A DNA stretch of 17,221 nt from an uncultured Azohydromonas sp. GTDB lineage: Bacteria; Pseudomonadota; Gammaproteobacteria; Burkholderiales; Burkholderiaceae_C. Of this stretch, positions 12,885-17,221 are shown piece after piece. The stretch lies in NCBI RefSeq assembly GCF_937926365.1, contig NZ_CALAOH010000085.1, forward strand, positions 1-17,221. Direction: 5' to 3'. Each line of letters begins with the position of its first letter. Position 1 is the stretch's first letter. Under the pieces are notes generated by a model. It saw nothing but the letters and a program-made list of their open reading frames with translations. It was not told where the DNA came from and made no database searches. Made by a program: the position numbers and the translations under genes.

Positions 12885-14135
12885 ATGCCCACCCGCGACG
12901 ACTGCCTGCAACTGGATGCCCGGGACACCCTCGCGCCCCTGCGCGACGCCTTCGAGCTGCCCCCGGGCGTGGTCTACCTCGACGGCAACTCCCTGGGCGC
13001 GCGCCCGAAGAGCGCCGCCGCGCGCGCGGCGCAGGTCGTGCAGCGGGAATGGGGCGAAGGCCTGATCCGCAGCTGGAACACGGCCGGCTGGTTCGCGCTG
13101 CCGCGCCGCCTGGGCGACCGCCTGGCGCCGCTCATCGGCGCCGGCGCCAACGAGGTGCTGGTGACGGACACGACCTCCGTCAACCTCTTCAAGCTGCTGG
13201 CCGCCATGCTGCGGCTGCAGGCCCGGCGCGACGCGCGCCGGCGCGTGATCGTGGCCGAGCGCGGCAACTTTCCCACCGACCTGCACATCGCCCAGGGCCT
13301 CATCGCCATGCTGCAGCAGGGCCACGAGCTGCGGCTGGTGGACTCGGCCGAAGGCATCCCCGCCGCGCTGGGCGATGACGTGGCCGTGCTCATGCTCACG
13401 CAGGTGGACTACCGCACCGGCGCGCTGCACGACATGAGCACCCTGACGCGGCTGGCGCACGAGCACGGCGTGCTGATGCTGTGGGACCTGGCGCACTCCG
13501 CCGGCGCGCTGCCGGTGGACCTGCGCGGCGCCGGCGCCGACGGTGCCGTCGGTTGCACCTACAAGTACCTCAACGGCGGCCCGGGCGCACCGGCCTTCCT
13601 GTGGCTGGCGCCGCGCTGGCATGGCGAGTTCGAATCCCCGCTGTCGGGCTGGTGGGGCCACGCGGAGCCCTTCGCCATGGAGCCGCAGTACCGGCCCGAT
13701 CCCGGCGTGGGCCGCTTCCTGTGCGGCACGCAGGCCATCGTGTCGCAGGCGCTGGTGGAGTGCGGGCTGGAAGTGTTCGAACGCACCGACATGGCGGCGG
13801 TGCGCCATAAATCGCTGGCGCTGACGGACCTGTTCATCGCGCTGGTCGAGCAGCGCTGCGCCGCGCACCCGCTGACGCTGATCACGCCGCGCGAACACAC
13901 CCGGCGCGGCAGCCAGGTGAGCTGGCAACATCCGCAGGGCTACGCGGTGATGCAGGCGCTCATCCACCGTGGTGTCATCGGCGACTACCGCGAGCCCGGC
14001 ATCCTGCGCTTCGGCTTCACGCCGCTGTACACCCGCTTCATCGACGTGTGGGACGCGGTGGAGGCGCTGCGCGCGGTGCTGGACGGAGAGGAGTGGAAGC
14101 AGGAGCGGTTTCAAACACGGTCGGCGGTGACCTGA
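12885..14135 (+). CDS. kynU: Kynureninase
   Basis: KynU splits kynurenine (and 3-hydroxykynurenine) into anthranilate (or 3-hydroxyanthranilate) and alanine in tryptophan catabolism. It is a fold-type I pyridoxal phosphate enzyme. The 416-residue length is the usual one for bacterial KynU. Family marks are YLDGNSLG (31-38), TSVNLFKLL (97-105), GNFPTDLHIAQGL (127-139), WDLAHSAG (200-207, with the PLP-contacting Asp201 and His204), and CTYKYLNGGPGAPAF (224-238), in which Lys227 should form the Schiff base. GTQAIVS (281-287) is also typical. ATG 12885 opens the conserved region and follows GGAG by 9 bases; the open frame upstream to 12384 is only the antisense of the ABC transporter gene. The usual partners kynA and kynB are not in this window, so it stands alone here. 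The DUF2339 gene follows after 65 bases. Confidence 0.96.
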   Translation: MPTRDDCLQLDARDTLAPLRDAFELPPGVVYLDGNSLGARPKSAAARAAQVVQREWGEGLIRSWNTAGWFALPRRLGDRLAPLIGAGANEVLVTDTTSVNLFKLLAAMLRLQARRDARRRVIVAERGNFPTDLHIAQGLIAMLQQGHELRLVDSAEGIPAALGDDVAVLMLTQVDYRTGALHDMSTLTRLAHEHGVLMLWDLAHSAGALPVDLRGAGADGAVGCTYKYLNGGPGAPAFLWLAPRWHGEFESPLSGWWGHAEPFAMEPQYRPDPGVGRFLCGTQAIVSQALVECGLEVFERTDMAAVRHKSLALTDLFIALVEQRCAAHPLTLITPREHTRRGSQVSWQHPQGYAVMQALIHRGVIGDYREPGILRFGFTPLYTRFIDVWDAVEALRAVLDGEEWKQERFQTRSAVT

Positions 14136-14200
14136 GGCCTGGAACACCGACCGGCTGAGGCCCGGCACGGAGACTCGAACAACAACGGGAGGGCCGTTGC

Positions 14201-16972
14201 ATGAAAACCTGGCTGCCGCTGCTGCTGGCGGTGATGGTCGGTGCGGTGGTGGCCGAAGGCTTCGGAGCGCCCTTCGCCATCGGGCTGCTGGCGGCCTTCG
14301 GGATGTGGCTGCTGCGCCGCCAGGGCCGGCTGGAAGCGGAGCTGAGGCAGTTGCGCGCGGCACTGCCCGAAGAAGCCATCGTCGAGCCCGTTGTCCCCGC
14401 ACCAGTACGGGCGGCCGACATCGCCCTCGCCTCGCCCGCGGTCGAAACCCCGCCTTCGCCCGCCGCCTCGGCGGTCCTGGCCGAACCGGACGAGCGCGCC
14501 GTGGGCGTCACCAGCTCGCTGGGCGGCACCTTGAAAGCCTGGTTCGCCGGCGGCAACACCATCGTGCGGCTGGCCGTGCTGATCCTGTTCCTGGGCGTGG
14601 CCTTCCTGCTGCGCTACGCGGCGGAGCACTCGCTCATTCCCATCGAGCTGCGCCTGGCCGGCGTGGCCGCGGGCGCGGTGGCGCTGGTGCTCGTGGGCTG
14701 GCGGCTGCGCGAGCGGCGGCGCGGCTATGGGTTGTCGCTGCAGGGTGCGGGCGTGGGCGTGCTGTACCTGACGCTCTTTGCCGCGCTGCGCCTGTACGGG
14801 CTGCTGCCGCCGGTGCTGGCTTTCGGGCTGCTGGTGGCGCTGGGCGCGGTGGCCGCGCTGCTGGCGCTGCGGCAAGACGCGCTGCCGCTGGCGGTGCTGG
14901 GCACCATCGGCGGCTTCCTCGCCCCGGTGCTGGCCAGCACTGGCGAGGGCAGCCACGTCACGCTCTTCAGCTACTACCTGCTGCTCAACCTGGGCATCGC
15001 CTTCATCGCGCGGTACAAGGCCTGGAAGCTGCTCAACCTCGTGGGCCTGAGCTTCACTTTCGGCATCGGCCTGGGTTGGGGCTTGAGCGCCTGGCGGCCG
15101 GGGCTGCTGGCGAGCACCGAGCCCTTCCTGGTCGCGCACGTGGCGCTGTACCTGTGGATCGCCGTGCAGTACGCGCTGCGCCTGGCCGAGGCGCCAGCGG
15201 CGGCCGGGCAGCCGCGCGCCGCTTACGTGGACGGCGCCCTGCTCTTCGGCATGCCGCTGGCGGCCTTCGGGCTGCAGGCGGGCATGGTGCGCGACATCCC
15301 CAACGCGCTGGCCCTCTCGGCCGCCGTGCTCGCTACGGTGTACCTGCTGCTGGGCCGCTGGCTGTGGCGGCGGCTGGGCGAGCGGCTGCGGCTGGTGACC
15401 GAAGGCATGCTGGCGCTGGGCGTGGTGTTCCTGGCCCTGGTGCCGCCGCTGGCGCTGGACGACACGCGCTGGACCGGCATCGCCTGGGCCTTGCAGGGCG
15501 CCGGCGTGGCCTGGGTCGCGCTGCGCCAGCAGCGCGCCTGGGCATTGGCGCTGGGCGTGGCGCTGCAGGTGCTGGCGCTGGGCGCGTTCTGGGTCCAGGA
15601 GCCGCCGGCGGGCTCGGTGCCCGTCCTCAACGCCGGCTTCGCCGGGCTGGTGGCGATCGCGGTCGCGGCGCTGTTCACCGCGCTGCAGCTGTACCGCCTG
15701 GGGCCGTTGGCCGCGAACTGGCCGGCCGACGGCGGACGTTTCGCCTTGCGCGCCACGCCGGGCGGGCTGCGCACGCTGCACGGCGCAATGCTGGCCGGCG
15801 GCGTGCTGCACCTGGTGGCCGGCGTGCTGCGCGAGCTGACGCTGGCGCGCTGGGGCGCCTGGCCCGACTTTCCGCAGTCGGGGCTGCTGGCGCTGGCCGC
15901 GCTGGCGCTGCTGTTCGAGGCGCTGCACACGCCGCTGCGCTGGCCGCCGCTGTCGATGGCGGCGCGGCCCACGCTGGGGCTGGGCATCCCGGTGTTCGCG
16001 CTGGGCGTCGTCACGTTCCCGTTCATGTCGGCCGGCAGCTGGGACTGGTGGTGGCCCTGGGGCACGGCGGCGCTGCTGGCCTGGATCGCCGCGGCGGCCT
16101 GGGTGCTGCGCCGGCTGGACGCCGATCCAGCCCCCGATCGCTGGCGCCGCAGCACCGGCGCCGAGCATGTGACCGTGGGCTGGATGGCGCTGGCCGGCGC
16201 CGCGCTGTGGGCGCATGCCGCCATGCGCACCCTGGTGCCGCGCCACGAGGCCTGGACGGCAGCCGTGGTCCTGGCCGGCCCGACCGCGCTGGCCTGGACG
16301 GCCCTGTCCGCGCTGCGGCGCGGACGCTGGCCGGTGGCCGCGCACCCGGGCGCCTGGCTGCGCGGCTGGGCCGCGCCCTGGCTGGCGCTCATGGCGGCGT
16401 GGAGCGTGGGCGTGAACGCCTTCGCCGAGGGCGGCATGGCGCCACTGCCTTATCTGCCGCTGCTCAACCCCATCGACCTGGGCCACGTGCTGATGCTGCT
16501 GTACGCGCTGCGGCTGCGCCGGGCGTGGCAGGCGCAGGGGTTGCAAACGACGGCCTCGCCGCGCGGGGCGCTGGTGGTGGCGGCGCTGCTGGCCTTCTGG
16601 TGGCTGGACAGCCTGCTGGTGCGCACGCTGCACCACTGGGCCGGCACGCCGACGTGGTTCGACGGCGCGCTGGACAGCGGGCTGGTGCAGACCACGCTGA
16701 CCATCGCCTGGACGCTGTGCGCGCTGGCGGCGATGTTCCTCGCCACCCGGCGCGTGCCAGCGGCGCTGGCGCGGCCGGTGTGGCTCGCGGGCGCCACGCT
16801 GCTGGGGCTGACCGTGGTGAAGCTGATGCTGGTGGACCTGGGCCACACCAGCGCGCTGCAGCGCATCGTGTCCTTCCTGGGCGTGGGCGCGCTGATGCTG
16901 GTGATCGGCTACGTCTCGCCGCTGCCGCCGGCCGGGGCGGCGGCCGGGCGGCGCGGAGAGGCGTCGTCATGA
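14201..16972 (+). CDS. DUF2339 polytopic inner-membrane protein
   Basis: At 923 residues this is a very hydrophobic protein with an estimated twenty or more membrane helices. Two N-terminal helices (about 4-19 and 23-38) are followed by a short charged coil (40-56) and a Pro/Ala/Glu-rich linker (57-105). Then comes the DUF2339 opening motif around GGNTIVRLAVLILFLGVAFLLRYAAE (116-141). Later marks are LGTIGGFLAPVLASTGEGSH and the C-terminal HTSALQRIVSFLGVGALMLVIGYVSPLPP. ATG 14201 follows a strong GGGAGG by 8 bases. It has no enzymatic motif I can name, and the biochemical role of the family is unknown; proposals linking it to envelope or polymer processes are not supported by anything seen here. 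Its TGA overlaps the ATG of the DUF3999 gene, as expected for this conserved pair. Confidence 0.92.
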   Translation: MKTWLPLLLAVMVGAVVAEGFGAPFAIGLLAAFGMWLLRRQGRLEAELRQLRAALPEEAIVEPVVPAPVRAADIALASPAVETPPSPAASAVLAEPDERAVGVTSSLGGTLKAWFAGGNTIVRLAVLILFLGVAFLLRYAAEHSLIPIELRLAGVAAGAVALVLVGWRLRERRRGYGLSLQGAGVGVLYLTLFAALRLYGLLPPVLAFGLLVALGAVAALLALRQDALPLAVLGTIGGFLAPVLASTGEGSHVTLFSYYLLLNLGIAFIARYKAWKLLNLVGLSFTFGIGLGWGLSAWRPGLLASTEPFLVAHVALYLWIAVQYALRLAEAPAAAGQPRAAYVDGALLFGMPLAAFGLQAGMVRDIPNALALSAAVLATVYLLLGRWLWRRLGERLRLVTEGMLALGVVFLALVPPLALDDTRWTGIAWALQGAGVAWVALRQQRAWALALGVALQVLALGAFWVQEPPAGSVPVLNAGFAGLVAIAVAALFTALQLYRLGPLAANWPADGGRFALRATPGGLRTLHGAMLAGGVLHLVAGVLRELTLARWGAWPDFPQSGLLALAALALLFEALHTPLRWPPLSMAARPTLGLGIPVFALGVVTFPFMSAGSWDWWWPWGTAALLAWIAAAAWVLRRLDADPAPDRWRRSTGAEHVTVGWMALAGAALWAHAAMRTLVPRHEAWTAAVVLAGPTALAWTALSALRRGRWPVAAHPGAWLRGWAAPWLALMAAWSVGVNAFAEGGMAPLPYLPLLNPIDLGHVLMLLYALRLRRAWQAQGLQTTASPRGALVVAALLAFWWLDSLLVRTLHHWAGTPTWFDGALDSGLVQTTLTIAWTLCALAAMFLATRRVPAALARPVWLAGATLLGLTVVKLMLVDLGHTSALQRIVSFLGVGALMLVIGYVSPLPPAGAAAGRRGEASS

Positions 16973-17221
16973 GGCCACGTACCGACCGCTGGACGCGAGC
17001 GCTCCTTGCCGCATGGGCCTGGGGCAGCGTCCATCTCGTGGCAGGGCCGGTGCACGCGCAACCGCAGGACGACACCCCCGCCCGCTACGCCGCCACCGCC
17101 CCGCTGGCGCCGGCCGCCGATGCCGGCGGCCTGCAGCGCGTGGCGCTGCCGCTGGCGGTGCTGCAGGCCTCGCGCAGCACGGGCTGGGCCGACGTGCGCG
17201 TGTTCAACGCCGCGGGCGAGC
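16969..17221 (+). CDS. DUF3999 domain-containing protein, N-terminal part (3' end outside window)
   Basis: A frame opening with ATGA overlap at the end of the DUF2339 gene runs to the window edge without a stop (84 codons). GGAGAGG lies 6 bases ahead of the ATG. The first residues form a signal peptide: basic MRPRTDRWTR, then a hydrophobic stretch, then cleavage near the sequence VHAQPQ (about residue 32). The mature part RYAATAPLAPAADAGGLQRVALPLAVLQASRSTGWADVRVFNAAGE matches the start of DUF3999 proteins, which are exported and usually end in a membrane anchor. Only the first domain is visible. It is the standard neighbour of DUF2339, so the two probably form one envelope unit, but the function is unknown. 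Confidence 0.85.
   Translation, partial: MRPRTDRWTRALLAAWAWGSVHLVAGPVHAQPQDDTPARYAATAPLAPAADAGGLQRVALPLAVLQASRSTGWADVRVFNAAGE

Noticed and set aside
14111..16846. 911-codon open frame on the minus strand
   Set aside because: It is antisense to the well-supported DUF2339 gene and its composition (Gln, Arg, His, Pro, Ala-rich) is the usual shadow of a GC-rich coding frame.
1..17221. tRNA, rRNA or CRISPR array
   Set aside because: No cloverleaf with a conserved TψC arm, no rRNA-like sequence and no regularly spaced long repeats were seen by reading; a tRNAscan or Infernal run could confirm.

Overview
The window is GC-rich with long, tightly packed bacterial genes. The gene set (a ProQ/FinO-type RNA chaperone with a Gln/Gly/Arg-rich tail, hutU-hutH-hutI, a bacterial kynureninase, a DUF2339-DUF3999 pair, a PagL-type deacylase, an SbmA/BacA-like transporter) suggests a betaproteobacterium of the order Burkholderiales, probably Comamonadaceae-like. 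This placement is inferred from protein families and composition. No rRNA, tRNA, CRISPR array or intact mobile element was seen.

Left part (1-2220). The window opens inside the C-terminal half of a probable ProQ/FinO-family gene, followed 11 bases later by a MOSC-domain gene on the same strand. A small zinc-ribbon-like gene faces them on the minus strand. Then comes the only long gene-free stretch, 1564-2220. It is AT-richer than its surroundings in places and holds regularly spaced TTGAAC repeats, a 13-bp inverted repeat enclosing a structured 105-base core, a short direct repeat and an operator-like palindrome.

Plus-strand metabolic part (2221-8856). A zinc alcohol dehydrogenase of the cinnamyl-alcohol-dehydrogenase/YahK type is followed by a 70-residue hypothetical gene and a PagL-like outer-membrane lipid A deacylase that lacks the usual catalytic acid. 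Next comes hutU-hutH-hutI, three successive steps of histidine breakdown: histidine to urocanate, to imidazolonepropionate, to formiminoglutamate. The order in the DNA differs from the pathway order (HutH, HutU, HutI). hutH and hutI overlap by ATGA. No hutC, hutF or hutG lies in the window.

Minus-strand part (12743 down to 8872). In transcription order: an ABC half-transporter with fused permease and ATPase, a GNAT acetyltransferase overlapping it by ATGA, an AhpD-like carboxymuconolactone-decarboxylase-family protein, a short possible ORF with a strong hairpin over its stop, a CopD-like four-helix membrane protein, and a 143-residue protein of unknown function. A hairpin between the convergent hutI and the last of these genes looks like a shared transcription end.

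Right part (12885-17221, plus strand). Kynureninase (tryptophan catabolism) is followed by a 923-residue DUF2339 polytopic membrane protein. The latter overlaps by ATGA the start of a DUF3999 protein that runs off the window. The DUF2339-DUF3999 pair is conserved but functionally uncharacterised, and with the 1564-2220 region it is the best candidate here for something undescribed.
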